This document shows, piece by piece, positions 8,069 through 17,598 of a stretch of DNA of 33,076 nt. The first letter of the stretch is position 1; every line of letters starts with the position of its first letter. Source of the DNA: Bacteroidetes bacterium QS_3_64_15 (lineage in GTDB: Bacteria > Bacteroidota > Rhodothermia > Rhodothermales > Salinibacteraceae); assembly GCA_003022565.1 (NCBI GenBank), contig PXTN01000013.1, forward strand, positions 1 through 33,076. The letters are read 5' to 3'. The notes beneath the pieces are model-generated. The model made no database searches and was not told the DNA's origin. It saw nothing but the letters and a program-made list of their open reading frames with translations. Both the position numbers and the translations under genes were made by a program.

Positions 8069-9781
8069 TTAAGGCGCCACTGGCGTCACCGTGACTTCAA
8101 TCACGTCCACGAGGTCGTCGCTTGCGGGGAGTCTCGTTATCCGGTCGACCGTCCCACTTTCGCTGGGGCCCGTGTCCGGACTCGGCTGCCGCGGGGCCTG
8201 GTTGATCCCCACACCGATCTCCTGATCTTGCTCCGCTACAGCGTCATACAGTGAGAGTTCGCTGGTGACGTCGCCGCTGATTGGGTCCCCGTTCTCGTCG
8301 AAGAGGGGGAGACCCGCCGGGTCGAACGCGTAGAAGTAGTCGTTCGACTGAATGTGCATTGTCGCAATCGACAGGCGATCCCCTTCAAAGTCCTCTTCAG
8401 GATCGGGCTCGGCGGCGAAGACCGTAAAGGTCACCGTGTTGTTGTCACTTCCCGCCGTCGGGGCGAGCGCCCCGTCGCCGAAGGTGGCGCCGTTCGTCAC
8501 GGCACTGGCGCTTCCGAGGGTTTCGGCGAGGGTGCTCGGATCGCCATCCTCCGCGACCGCCTCGATGCCACCGGACGCCTCGCGGTTCAGGCTGAACGGC
8601 TGGATGGCGTCGGAATGGGCAGCAAAGGCCCCCGGCGACACCGGCACGGTAATGCCGGTAAGAGGATCGATTTCGTTGTTAAAGTGATCGTTGCGGTCCC
8701 CTTCTTCGGCGAGACGCTCGAGTCCCGCACTGGCCGTGGAGTCTTCGACTCCGATGAAGCCCGGATAGCGAACGTCATCTCCCGGATTTTCTTCCGGATC
8801 TCCCCCGGGAACCTGATCGAAGTGGGCTCCAAACGTCCCGGGCAATAGCGAAATGTCCTCGCCGTTCACCTGCGTGTTCGTTTCGTCGGTCACGTTTTCA
8901 ATCGTGACCGTGAACTTGTACCCGCCGGAGCTCTCGTCTTCCTCGCTCTCGATTGTCACCTCTAGGACATCCGAGACAGCCGGATATTCGAGCGTATCGG
9001 CCTCGTCGGGATGGCGCGGCGGGTCTTCGAGAAGGTCATCGTCATCGAGATTGGTGATCGGCACAATCTTTCCGCCTTCGTCCGGGCCGCCCGAAATCGG
9101 GAGCTGGTTGTCACCGGTGCCGGGCTCCTCATCGACCTCGGTGCCGGCATCCCAAAGCCCCACGCTCTCCGTCACACTCACAGGACCATCCTGGCCGCGC
9201 GGCGCCCCACTCTCCCGAAAGAGGGGAATACCCTCAGGCTGGAAGGCGTAGAACGCATCGTTCGACTGAAAGAACATTGTCGCGAATGATAGAGCAGCGC
9301 CAGTGCCTGGTAGCTCTTCAGGCCCTGTCGTGAAGCTGAATTGGAACTCTTCTCCTGGACCCGCAGGCCCTGATCCGAATGCCCCGCTCTTGGTAATTGG
9401 GAAGACGCCTCCCACATTTTCGATTGTGACCTCAAACTGTTGCGTGCCTGGGACGCCGACGTTGATTTCGCGGCTCGTGGAGTCCGTACTGCCACCGTTC
9501 CCTTCCACGGTTAGGGTCACAGTGTATGTGCCCTGCTCGTCGTAGGTGTGCGATGGATTGGCCCCCGAGCCCGATGCCCCGTCCCCGAAGTCCCAGGTTT
9601 GAGAGGTGATCGAGCCGCCCGGGTTGCGGCTCCGATCCTTGAAATCGATGGTGAGTTCGCTCGATTGGACTCGCTCGAAGCTGGCGACGAGCTCCCCACT
9701 GGGACCGCCACTATCGCAGCCCGTCACAAAAAGTCCGACGGCGAGAAAGACAGTCCAAAGAATGCTGTACCGAATTTGCAT
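8069..9781 (-). CDS. Lipoprotein with PKD domain and spondin-like repeats
   Basis: 570 residues from the ATG at 9781, where a lipoprotein signal starts (hydrophobic stretch, then LFVTGCDSG with the lipid Cys near residue 22). Residues about 32-108 are a PKD domain (WDFGDGASGSGANPSHTYDE, then GTYTVTLTV). Two spondin-like units follow. The first, about residues 115-280, is short (LSFATMFFQSNDAFYAF at about 164-180). The second, about 288-565, looks full length (LLPGTFGAHFD, PGAFAAHSDAIQPF, EAVAEDGDPSTLAE, LSIATMHIQSNDYFYAF at about 470-486, LPLFDENGDPISGDV). Bacterial spondin-domain proteins are secreted or surface-anchored with no settled function. The gene follows a TonB receptor on the same strand with a 160-nt gap and probably acts with it at the outer membrane. 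Acidic composition fits a halophile. Confidence 0.85.
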   Translation of the reverse strand: MQIRYSILWTVFLAVGLFVTGCDSGGPSGELVASFERVQSSELTIDFKDRSRNPGGSITSQTWDFGDGASGSGANPSHTYDEQGTYTVTLTVEGNGGSTDSTSREINVGVPGTQQFEVTIENVGGVFPITKSGAFGSGPAGPGEEFQFSFTTGPEELPGTGAALSFATMFFQSNDAFYAFQPEGIPLFRESGAPRGQDGPVSVTESVGLWDAGTEVDEEPGTGDNQLPISGGPDEGGKIVPITNLDDDDLLEDPPRHPDEADTLEYPAVSDVLEVTIESEEDESSGGYKFTVTIENVTDETNTQVNGEDISLLPGTFGAHFDQVPGGDPEENPGDDVRYPGFIGVEDSTASAGLERLAEEGDRNDHFNNEIDPLTGITVPVSPGAFAAHSDAIQPFSLNREASGGIEAVAEDGDPSTLAETLGSASAVTNGATFGDGALAPTAGSDNNTVTFTVFAAEPDPEEDFEGDRLSIATMHIQSNDYFYAFDPAGLPLFDENGDPISGDVTSELSLYDAVAEQDQEIGVGINQAPRQPSPDTGPSESGTVDRITRLPASDDLVDVIEVTVTPVAP

Positions 9782-9843
9782 GGGGCTTGTAAGTGTCGTT
9801 GTGGGTAGGGTCTCAGAAAGCAACCGGAGAGAAAGAATCGTAG

Positions 9844-9864
9844 GGGCCCGTCCGGCACGGGTCC
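9844..9864 (-). terminator. Possible hairpin between TonB receptor and spondin lipoprotein
   Basis: GGGCCCGT (9844-9851) pairs with ACGGGTCC (9857-9864), an 8-bp stem with one G-T pair and a 5-nt loop, 78 nt after the receptor stop. The minus-strand tail (TACGATTCTTTCTCTCC) is only moderately T-rich, so it may attenuate rather than end transcription into the lipoprotein gene. Confidence 0.35.
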
Positions 9865-9941
9865 TCTCGCTGAGCCCCGCGCCCGCACCGACTCCAACTG
9901 GAGGCAGTATCGAGCGTGGGGCTGGAGGCGCCACTGAATTG

Positions 9942-12900
9942 TTAGAAGTTGTAGCGGACCCCAAACTTCATCTGCCACTGCGAGCTGTAGGTCGAGCCCG
10001 TGCGCCGCTTGTCGAAGATCTCCTCCTGACCGAGGGCGCCGCGGAACTCGTCGGCCGTCCCGTCTCCGTCGGTGTCGGCCACGTCGACGATCTGCACCGT
10101 GTACTGGGGCGTGTAATTGCCCTCATCGGGATTTTCGAAGCTCTGGAACTGGGTCAGGTTCACCTGATTGGTCCCGATGAACCGCTCGCCCCAGTCCGTC
10201 CCGAAGGCGTCGCCCAGCAGGCTGGAGAAGTTGAAGATGTTCGCCGTCAGCTCCACGCTCTGCCGGCGCCCTAGGAGCTGCTGGAAGACCTCAATCCGGA
10301 CGTTCAGGTCGAAGACGCCTTCCCACGGGGTGCGGTCGGCGTTTCGGGCCGTGTACTCCCCGCGCTTCTGGCTCAGGTAGTCATTCTCACGGATAAACGC
10401 GTCGAGGGCCGCACGCTGTTGCTCCCGCGTTACGATCAGTCCCTGCACCTCCGTCTCCGTGAAGGTGAGCCGGCTTGTGCTCTGCGGCACGTAGAAGAGC
10501 GAGTTCGGGTCTCCTCGCTCCCGCACCATGGTGTCGCTGTCGTCGATCACGTAGGAGAACGGCCGCCCCGACTGCCCGTCATAGATCAGCGTCACCGTCG
10601 CGGCGATCCGATCCGACAGCTGCTGCCGGTAGGATGCGCGTCCCAGTACACGGTGACCGGTTGAGAAGTCCGACCGGGCGAGGCCGATGTTATTGGCCCC
10701 GTCGACGTGCTCGATGCCGTCCCAGAGCGAGTTAATCTGGGAGGAGGTGCCATCGTTCACGGAGAAGGCGTCCCCGTAGGTGTAGGAGAGATCGGTCCGA
10801 AGGCCACTGTTCTCCGTCACGATGCTCTCGAACGTTTTTCGCAGCCGCGCAGTGACATTGTAGGAGTACCCCCGGTCCGTATTTCCGACGCGGTGGATGT
10901 TCGAATAGCGCGTGTCGATGCGCTGGTCACCCGCCTGCGTGAATTCGCTGTTGCCCGGGCCGTACTCGGAGGGCACCCAGATTGGGCGGTTGTCCGGCCC
11001 ATCCAGGGTCTCGTTCGGCGGACGCAGGTTGACGTTCGTCACGAGGACGTTCTTGAGGGTGTTGGTGTACTGCGCCTCAAACGTCCCGACGAATCCCCCC
11101 GGCAGTTCCTGATCGACGCCGAACGAGGAGCGCCAGAAGCGGGGATTGTAGTATTCGTCCTCGAACAGCTCGAGTCGGCCACTCGGAATGAGATCCGACG
11201 GCTCACGGTCCGAGACATCGGCCACCGTGAGTCCGTTTTCCGGATTGGGACGGAACTCGTTGGAACCGAAATTGAAGTCGACGACACCCGTGTTGGTCCC
11301 ATTGTTGAGGTACATGCCCCCGGGCCAAACGAACGGCTGTCGGCTCGTGAACACGCCCGTGCCGCCGCGAATCTGGGTCTCTTCGTCGCCAAAGGCGTCG
11401 AAGTTGAACCCAAATCGAGGGGCCCAGTGCAGGGTCGGATCCGGCGTGTCGCCCGGCCGCGCTCCGTTCATCGAGTGGTATTCCTCGATCGCCGGAATCG
11501 TCGTATTCCGGGGGTTGACCTGCGAGTCATCCGGAATGAGCGGATCGTCCGGATTGGCGAAGCTCGGTTCGTCCAGGTAGACCGGCACGTCGACCCGCAG
11601 GCCACCGGTCACAGTCAACCGATCGCTCACCGTCCATTCGTCCTGCACGTACAGGCTCGTGTTCAGGGCCGTAAAGGCCCCCTCTGCGTTCGTCCCGTCT
11701 CCAATGACCTCTTCAAACTCAGACGTGCTTGGATCGTCGTCCACCAGCGAGAATCCCCGTGCAAAGACCGACGGCGCTGGGGAATCCGGATACTGACTAC
11801 AGTCGTACAGTCCGTCGCCGTCGACGCTACTTGCATCCACTGCGGGCGACGCGCACACGGACTGTACGAATTCGTCGACGCCGGTTCCGTTCTGAAACTC
11901 CTCTGCCCCGAAGGGACGATCGAAGTAGATATACCAACCGTAGTTGAAGGGGACGAACTTGTTGGTGAGATCGTAAAACTCATTGTGCGTCCCTACTGTG
12001 ATGGTGTGATCGCCCGCAAAGATGTCAAAGTCGTTTGTGAGCGTGAAGGCCTCCTGCTTCAAGAAGTTCACCGTCGAGAACGGTTCGCCCCCAATATCAA
12101 TGCCTCCTTGTCCATCCCCGATGTTCACGAAGGGGAACGGCTGGTCGAGGTTTGTATCTCGATCGTCCTCCACGTTCTTGTAGCCGAGAATCAGCTTGTT
12201 GGCGTAGTTATTTCCGAATGTGCTGTTCAGCTCCAGCGCAACATTGTGGGTCGTGTTGGGGAAGACCTCGTTGTTGCTGGAGAAATTGAGCGATGTCTGG
12301 CCGGGCGGAAATCCGGCGAAGGCGTCGACGTTTCGGGAGTCCGAATAGTTGTACCGGGCGCTGAGCCGGTGATTTTGGTTGATGTTCCAGTCGAGCTTCC
12401 CGAAGAACTTGTCGCTGTCCAGGGTCGAGGATACGCCCCGCAGGCTTCCGGGATCGTACCGATCCCCGACCGTCTGATCCACGAAACTCAAGAACTCATC
12501 GAGGTCGGACTGCGACTGGATGGCCGATCCTCGGTAGCTCCCCTCCCCCTGAAATCCGGCGTCAAACGGCTGTGGTGACTCTTCCCGGTTGATGTCAAAA
12601 TTGGCGAAGAAGAACAGCTCGTCCTCGATGATGGGCCCACCGAGGCGTCCCACGTAGCGGTTGTTACTAAACTTCGGGAACGGGGCACTCGGCAGGTCCT
12701 CGGCCAGGTTTTCGTCGCGGTACTCAACGGCGAAGGAGCCCTTGAACTGATTGGTGCCGCTTCGCGTGACGGCGTTGATGGCCCCTCCACCGAAGTAACT
12801 CTGGGTGACATCGTAGGGAGAGACCTCGATGTTGAACTGCTCAATTGCGTCGATGCTAATCGGCGTGGCGCCGGTCTGTCCGCCGTCGGTGCCCTGGGCC

Positions 12901-13520
12901 GAGAGGCCGAACACGTCGTTGCTCACCGCCCCGTCGATGAAGATCGAATTGTACCGGTTGTTCTGCCCGGCAATCGAGATCGAGGAGCCGTCGTCATCGT
13001 CGTTGCCCACGATGGCCTGCGGCGTAAACCGCGCAAAGTCCGCGATTGAGCGGTCAATGGTGGGGGCCGTCTCGACCTCCTCCTCGGAAATGTTGGTTGA
13101 CAATCCTTTCCGACTCTCATCAAAGACGGCTCCCTGCCGCGCGGTCACCTCAACCTCGTCCAACTGCTCGGTCTGAGGTTGAAGCTGAAAGCTGAAGCGG
13201 CGGCGCTCGCCGAGATCGAGTTGAATGTCGGCTTCGCGCTTTGACTGATATCCCACGAAGGAGACCGTAATCGTGTACGGCCCGCCGACGCGAACATTGG
13301 CGATGGTGAAGTTGCCCGACTCGCCCGAGGTCGTTCCGTAGCGGGAGCCCGAAGGCTCGTGGACAGCAACGACATTGGCCCCCGGGAGGGCCTCCTCATT
13401 CTCGTCGAGAACCTCCCCGCTAATGGTTGCCGAGGTAACCCCCTGGCCGTGCACCGCGATCGGCCAGGCGAGAAGCCCGATGAGAAGGAGCACGGGGACG
13501 ACTGTAGCCCAACGTTTCAT
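9942..13520 (-). CDS. TonB-dependent receptor, Oar/SusC-like, with carboxypeptidase-regulatory domain
   Basis: 1192 residues from the ATG at 13520, followed by the signal peptide MKRWATVVPVLLLIGLLAWP and a cleavage region ending VHGQ. The frame is open far upstream. However, the paralogous receptor at 14056-17598 has the same upstream DNA in a different reading frame, so that DNA is a leader and 13520 is the start. The order is a carboxypeptidase-regulatory domain (GEVLDENEEALPGANVVA, SFVGYQSKR), a DEVEVTARQG segment, a plug (ISIAGQNNRYNSIFIDGA, SAQGTDGGQTGATPIS, VSPYDVTQSYFGGGAINAVT), then a large barrel ending MKFGVRYNF. It moves an unknown substrate across the outer membrane with TonB. It is a close paralogue of the next receptor; a PKD/spondin lipoprotein follows. 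Confidence 0.93.
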   Translation of the reverse strand: MKRWATVVPVLLLIGLLAWPIAVHGQGVTSATISGEVLDENEEALPGANVVAVHEPSGSRYGTTSGESGNFTIANVRVGGPYTITVSFVGYQSKREADIQLDLGERRRFSFQLQPQTEQLDEVEVTARQGAVFDESRKGLSTNISEEEVETAPTIDRSIADFARFTPQAIVGNDDDDGSSISIAGQNNRYNSIFIDGAVSNDVFGLSAQGTDGGQTGATPISIDAIEQFNIEVSPYDVTQSYFGGGAINAVTRSGTNQFKGSFAVEYRDENLAEDLPSAPFPKFSNNRYVGRLGGPIIEDELFFFANFDINREESPQPFDAGFQGEGSYRGSAIQSQSDLDEFLSFVDQTVGDRYDPGSLRGVSSTLDSDKFFGKLDWNINQNHRLSARYNYSDSRNVDAFAGFPPGQTSLNFSSNNEVFPNTTHNVALELNSTFGNNYANKLILGYKNVEDDRDTNLDQPFPFVNIGDGQGGIDIGGEPFSTVNFLKQEAFTLTNDFDIFAGDHTITVGTHNEFYDLTNKFVPFNYGWYIYFDRPFGAEEFQNGTGVDEFVQSVCASPAVDASSVDGDGLYDCSQYPDSPAPSVFARGFSLVDDDPSTSEFEEVIGDGTNAEGAFTALNTSLYVQDEWTVSDRLTVTGGLRVDVPVYLDEPSFANPDDPLIPDDSQVNPRNTTIPAIEEYHSMNGARPGDTPDPTLHWAPRFGFNFDAFGDEETQIRGGTGVFTSRQPFVWPGGMYLNNGTNTGVVDFNFGSNEFRPNPENGLTVADVSDREPSDLIPSGRLELFEDEYYNPRFWRSSFGVDQELPGGFVGTFEAQYTNTLKNVLVTNVNLRPPNETLDGPDNRPIWVPSEYGPGNSEFTQAGDQRIDTRYSNIHRVGNTDRGYSYNVTARLRKTFESIVTENSGLRTDLSYTYGDAFSVNDGTSSQINSLWDGIEHVDGANNIGLARSDFSTGHRVLGRASYRQQLSDRIAATVTLIYDGQSGRPFSYVIDDSDTMVRERGDPNSLFYVPQSTSRLTFTETEVQGLIVTREQQRAALDAFIRENDYLSQKRGEYTARNADRTPWEGVFDLNVRIEVFQQLLGRRQSVELTANIFNFSSLLGDAFGTDWGERFIGTNQVNLTQFQSFENPDEGNYTPQYTVQIVDVADTDGDGTADEFRGALGQEEIFDKRRTGSTYSSQWQMKFGVRYNF

Positions 13521-13735
13521 GATGGACAGAAATTTTTTGGTTTGTCTGCGAGTGGTAACGCGTTGGCCTGCGATCCGGTATGACCCTCGCCTCCCAAGTA
13601 CAATCGGGAGGCCCGAACGCCGGGTGCGGGCCAGTCCTACGATAGGAACCATCCCCCGCTTTTGCCACCCCCTTCCTTTAAGAATGCATGCCTTGCACTT
13701 CTTTAATTCCGAGATAATAGTCTCGTAACGCATCT
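13521..13735 (-). promoter_or_regulatory. Duplicated 5' leader/promoter region of the second TonB receptor
   Basis: About 210 nt upstream of the start codon align with the region upstream of the third TonB receptor (17599-17812). Positions 13677-13721 are identical to 17756-17800 over 45 nt and contain, on the minus strand, CTATTAT, 9 nt, AAAGAA. The downstream leader is about 80 percent alike by eye, with small insertions and deletions that change the frame, so it is not coding. It can form a perfect 7-bp stem (13589-13595 with 13606-13612) and a smaller CCCG/CGGG stem (13612-13615 with 13621-13624). I infer a promoter near the 45-nt block and a long structured 5' UTR. Confidence 0.6.
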
Positions 13736-13980
13736 TCAGTAGGCCCGGCACCAAAAACTGCGGCGTCAGATAGAGAGACTGTCTGGCAAGTCTTAACCCG
13801 TTGATTACCATGGCCTTGACGGCTTGTCCGATAAAAACCTCGCGCTCCTCGAAACTGGCAGCCTGTCCATCTCAGAAAACCGGAGCCGGGCCGTCCTTCA
13901 TCGTAGTTCATGCCATTCTGCGGGTGCGGAGTGTCGGTCTGTATGAATATCGCTTAGACAATTCGTTGGAGGAGTAAGTA
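13736..13980. other. Intergenic region upstream of the second TonB receptor
   Basis: No gene is supported here. The similarity to the other receptor leader fades after about 13735. The minus-strand frame running from 13911 through this stretch has no signal peptide or recognisable domain. Confidence 0.5.
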
Positions 13981-13995
13981 CGGTCAAACACAGAA

Positions 13996-14023
13996 CGGGC
14001 GACCGTCCCTCGACGGCCGCCCG
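13996..14023 (-). terminator. Terminator hairpin after the third TonB receptor
   Basis: CGGGCGACCGTC (13996-14007) and GACGGCCGCCCG (14012-14023) form a 12-position stem with 11 Watson-Crick pairs, one A-C mismatch and a 4-nt loop, 32 nt past the receptor stop. The minus-strand tail (TTCTGTGTTTGACC) has few T residues, so it may not be a strict Rho-independent terminator. Confidence 0.6.
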
Positions 14024-14055
14024 TGTTGCCGTTCTCACCTTCTGATTTTCAGGAT

Positions 14056-17000
14056 CTAGAAGGTATATTCGATCCCGAGCTGTACCTGATAGAGGGAGCT
14101 ATACGTTCCGCTTGTGTTGGCCTCAAAGATGTCGTCCTTCGACCGGACGATGGAATCCTCACTGACCCCCAGGTTCGACTGATAGGTGGGGGTGAAGTTG
14201 CCGTTCTCCGCATCCTCGAACTCTTGAAAGTCGAGAACGGAGTACTGCCCGACAAAGGAGTACCGCTCGCCCCAGTCGTCCCCAAACCCGAGACCGGCCT
14301 TCTCTGAGAGGCTTCCCAGAAGCGCCGAGAAGTTGAAGATGTCCAGGTTGATCGCCAGATTCTGCTGCCGTCCAGCGAGCAGGGGACCGGAGATCTCAAC
14401 AGACGTTTTCAGATCAATCACGCCTTCGAACGGCGTGCGATCCCCATTTCGGTCGACGTAATCCCCTCGATTCTCACTGAGATACTCCGTATTGCTGATG
14501 AACCGCTCCACGTCTTGCTGCTGCTGCTGTGCACTTCGGAGGACCGTTCCATTGCCGTCGGTGATGTCCGCAAACTCAAGTGCGCTTGCATTCTCCGGGA
14601 CGTAGAGGAGGGGGGACCCGCCATCGTCGCCGATCATGGCCTCGGCCGCGTCGCCAATCGTGTAGGAAAAGGGGCGGCCAGAGGTGCCGCTGTAGTAGAG
14701 CGACACGCTAGCGGCGACATTGTTGGTGAGTTCCTGTCGGTAGTCCACCGAGGCCTGAACTCGATGTCCACTGGAGAACGGAGAGCGACCGAGCGTCAGG
14801 TTGTTGGTTCCCTCAACATGCGCATTGTCGCTCCAAAGCGAGCCCGGCGTGTCGCCGCCGTACACATTGAGCGAACGGGATTCGCCGTACGAGTACGAGA
14901 CGCGGGACCGAACTGTCCCTCCGTCAACGATTCTCGTCGGCTCCTTCTGAAGACGAGCGGTGAGGTTGTAGCTGTACCCTCTTTCGGTGTTCTCTATGAG
15001 GAGAATATTTCCGTACCGATCGTCGATCAGGGGAGCGTCAGGGTCCAGTTCATTGCCATCAACGCCGTAGGCGTAGATGGGTCGCTGGTCGGGACCGTCG
15101 AGTGTCTCGTTTGGCGGTTGGAGGTTCGTGTTCCTGACGATCACGTCCTGGAGGGTGTTGGTGTACTGCCCCTCCAGGGTGGCGATGATCCCGAACGGGA
15201 GAGACTGATCGTATCCCAGCGTAGTGCGGAGCACGCGAGGGTACGAGAAGTCTTCCGACATGAGCTCCAGGTTTCCTGTCGGAACCAGGTCGTCGACCGA
15301 ATTGGCTCCAGAACCGCCGAAGGCCCCCGGCCCGAAGATGCCGGTGTCGGACTCAAACTTCGTCAGCCCATTTTCCGGGCGGCGGAGCGGAAGCGGACCG
15401 GCAAATCCGAGTCCGAAGGCGAAGTCACTGGAAACACCATTATTTAAGAAGAGGCTTCCCGGCCACACGAACGGAAGCCGACTCGTGAAGACGCCGGATC
15501 CGCCTCGAAGCTGCGAGGTGCGCTCCTCGTTGAGCGCGAGATTGAATCCGAAGCGGGGCGACGGAAATACTCGCCAGCTCGGCACCCTACCCGCCCGGGC
15601 GCCCTTGAGATCGTGGAATTCGTCCACCGGGGGACCGTCGAACTCGGAGTTTTCAAGGTCCGTCCCGTAGAGGGTGCCGGTATTCGCGTCGTCGGCCTTC
15701 CGAGGGTCGTCGAAAATACGGGGCACGTCCACTCGCACCCCGAAGGTTGTGCGCAACCGGTCGGTAGCGTTCCACTTGTCCTGTACGTAAAACCCAAGTT
15801 GAGCCGCCTGAAAGAACGACCCGAGGTTCGTATCGTCGTTCGCCTTCGGCTCCGTCGGGGGATTGTCGACGAGGGAGTACTGCCGGAGGTACGAATTTGT
15901 TTGAGGCTCCGGGTCTGGATACTGATCCTGGCAGATCGGACCCGGCCCCTCGATCCCGTATTGCCCCTGATTCTCCTCGGCATAGTGGCAGACCGTTTCC
16001 GCAAAATCAGCCACGTTGTCGAAGTTGTATGCGCCCGGGCTGAACAGCGCGAACGTGTTGCTGATGTCGTAGAATTGATTTTCCGTCCCAACCGTCAGCG
16101 TATGGTCGCCAAGGTAGATGTCCGTCCGGTTCGTCAGGGTGGCGACGCTCTGTTCGAGGTAGTTAACCGCCGAGAAGGCTTCCGACCCAAGCGAGAAGCC
16201 TCCCCCAGCATCGTCGACACTGATACTCGGAAACGGCTCTCCCTGAACGCCCCGGTCGTCCACCACATTCTTGAAGGAGGCAATTGTTTTCGTCGACACC
16301 CGGTTGCCGAACGACCCCGTGTACTGCAGCATCGCGTTGTGCTGCGTGTTCGGGAAAACCTCCGAATTGTTGGCGTAGTTGACGAAACTGGACGTCGTCT
16401 GGAAGCGGTCAGTGTTCTCATTGTTGTTGTAGTAATACCGAGCCGTGAGCTGGTGTCCCTGCGTGATGTTGTAATCTAGACGGCCCAGGAATTTGTTGCT
16501 CTCAAGAATCGTATTTTTGTCCCCGAATCCGCCTGGATCGTACCCTGTATTCCGCTCTACAAAGTCGCGGACCTCGTCCAGCCCGTCCAACTGATCGTTG
16601 TCCGAATTCCCCTCCACAGCGAGTGTCCCCTGGTACTGGTTGTCCTGAGGATCAATGAGATTGGGCTGTGGCTCTTCCTCACGGAGAATGTCAACGTTGA
16701 CGAAGAAGAAGAGCTTGTCCTCGATGATCGGTCCGCCAAGTGTCCCGACGTACCGGTTGTTTGAGAACGGGGGGAGTTCCTCTGCGAGGTTCTCATCGCG
16801 ACGGTAGTACTCGAAGGATCCCTCAAACTCATTGGATCCGCTTTTCGTCACCGCATTCACGGCCGCTCCGGTAAAGCCCGACTGCGTTACGCTGAACGGA
16901 GACACGTCGACCTGAAACGACTCGATGGCACTCAGGCTGATCGGGGTCGCGCCGGTCTGTCCCCCGTCGGTCCCCTGAGCCGAAAGGCCGTAAACGTCGT

Positions 17001-17598
17001 TACTGATGGCCCCATCGATGTAGATCGAGTTGAAGTCCGTATTCTGCCCGGCAAACGAAATCGCGGGACCGTCGTCATCGTTCGTCGCAACGAACGACTC
17101 CGGTACCAGGCGCGTGACGTCGGCGAGCTTGCGGCCCATGGTCGGCTGGGACTCAACTTCCTCTTCGCTAATGTTCGTCGCGACTCCTTCTTGCTCGGAC
17201 GTTAATCTGCCCTGTGCCCCAGCGACTACCTCCACCTCATCGAGTTCGGCTGTCTGTTCCGCCAATGTGAAATCAATCTGCTCCGTCTCTCCAAGAACAA
17301 ACCGAAGATTCTCTCGCCGCTTCGTCTGGTACCCAACGAAGGAGACCGTCACTGTGTACGGACCGCCAACGCGGAGATTAGCAAGATTGTACCGGCCGCT
17401 TTCGGTCGTCGATGTCCCGTAGCGCGTGCCCGACGGCTCGTGCACCGCCAAAACGTTCGCTCCCGGAAGGGGCTCTCCTGCCTCGTCCACGACTTCTCCG
17501 GTAAGCGACGAGGTCGTCTGCTCCTGACCCGTTGCGTCGGCCGGCCACAGGAGCAGACCAAGCAGAACGACGAAAGGTATTGTGACCCAGTGTCTCAT
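14056..17598 (-). CDS. TonB-dependent receptor, Oar/SusC-like, with carboxypeptidase-regulatory domain
   Basis: 1180 residues from the ATG at 17598, with signal peptide MRHWVTIPFVVLLGLLLWPA ending ATGQ. The start is chosen because the upstream leader is shared with the preceding paralogue but out of register in frame. Domains run as in the neighbour: carboxypeptidase-regulatory (GEVVDEAGEPLPGANVLA, SFVGYQTKR), DEVEVVAGAQ, plug (ISFAGQNTDFNSIYIDGA, SAQGTDGGQTGATPIS, VSPFSVTQSGFTGAAVNAVT), barrel, C-terminal VQLGIEYTF. It is an outer-membrane active transporter of unknown substrate. The shared SAQGTDGGQTGATPIS block, equal layout and shared leader show a tandem duplication with the receptor at 9942-13520. 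It has no lipoprotein partner directly downstream; a strong hairpin follows, so it is probably transcribed alone. Confidence 0.93.
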   Translation of the reverse strand: MRHWVTIPFVVLLGLLLWPADATGQEQTTSSLTGEVVDEAGEPLPGANVLAVHEPSGTRYGTSTTESGRYNLANLRVGGPYTVTVSFVGYQTKRRENLRFVLGETEQIDFTLAEQTAELDEVEVVAGAQGRLTSEQEGVATNISEEEVESQPTMGRKLADVTRLVPESFVATNDDDGPAISFAGQNTDFNSIYIDGAISNDVYGLSAQGTDGGQTGATPISLSAIESFQVDVSPFSVTQSGFTGAAVNAVTKSGSNEFEGSFEYYRRDENLAEELPPFSNNRYVGTLGGPIIEDKLFFFVNVDILREEEPQPNLIDPQDNQYQGTLAVEGNSDNDQLDGLDEVRDFVERNTGYDPGGFGDKNTILESNKFLGRLDYNITQGHQLTARYYYNNNENTDRFQTTSSFVNYANNSEVFPNTQHNAMLQYTGSFGNRVSTKTIASFKNVVDDRGVQGEPFPSISVDDAGGGFSLGSEAFSAVNYLEQSVATLTNRTDIYLGDHTLTVGTENQFYDISNTFALFSPGAYNFDNVADFAETVCHYAEENQGQYGIEGPGPICQDQYPDPEPQTNSYLRQYSLVDNPPTEPKANDDTNLGSFFQAAQLGFYVQDKWNATDRLRTTFGVRVDVPRIFDDPRKADDANTGTLYGTDLENSEFDGPPVDEFHDLKGARAGRVPSWRVFPSPRFGFNLALNEERTSQLRGGSGVFTSRLPFVWPGSLFLNNGVSSDFAFGLGFAGPLPLRRPENGLTKFESDTGIFGPGAFGGSGANSVDDLVPTGNLELMSEDFSYPRVLRTTLGYDQSLPFGIIATLEGQYTNTLQDVIVRNTNLQPPNETLDGPDQRPIYAYGVDGNELDPDAPLIDDRYGNILLIENTERGYSYNLTARLQKEPTRIVDGGTVRSRVSYSYGESRSLNVYGGDTPGSLWSDNAHVEGTNNLTLGRSPFSSGHRVQASVDYRQELTNNVAASVSLYYSGTSGRPFSYTIGDAAEAMIGDDGGSPLLYVPENASALEFADITDGNGTVLRSAQQQQQDVERFISNTEYLSENRGDYVDRNGDRTPFEGVIDLKTSVEISGPLLAGRQQNLAINLDIFNFSALLGSLSEKAGLGFGDDWGERYSFVGQYSVLDFQEFEDAENGNFTPTYQSNLGVSEDSIVRSKDDIFEANTSGTYSSLYQVQLGIEYTF

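Noticed and set aside
10707-12578. A 623-codon open frame on the plus strand
   Set aside because: It is antisense to the second TonB receptor with no recognisable domain or signal, and is explained by GC-biased codons of the real gene.
13521-13811. N-terminal extension of the second TonB receptor to 13811
   Set aside because: The homologous upstream DNA of the paralogue is in a different frame relative to its gene, and the signal peptide starts at 13520.
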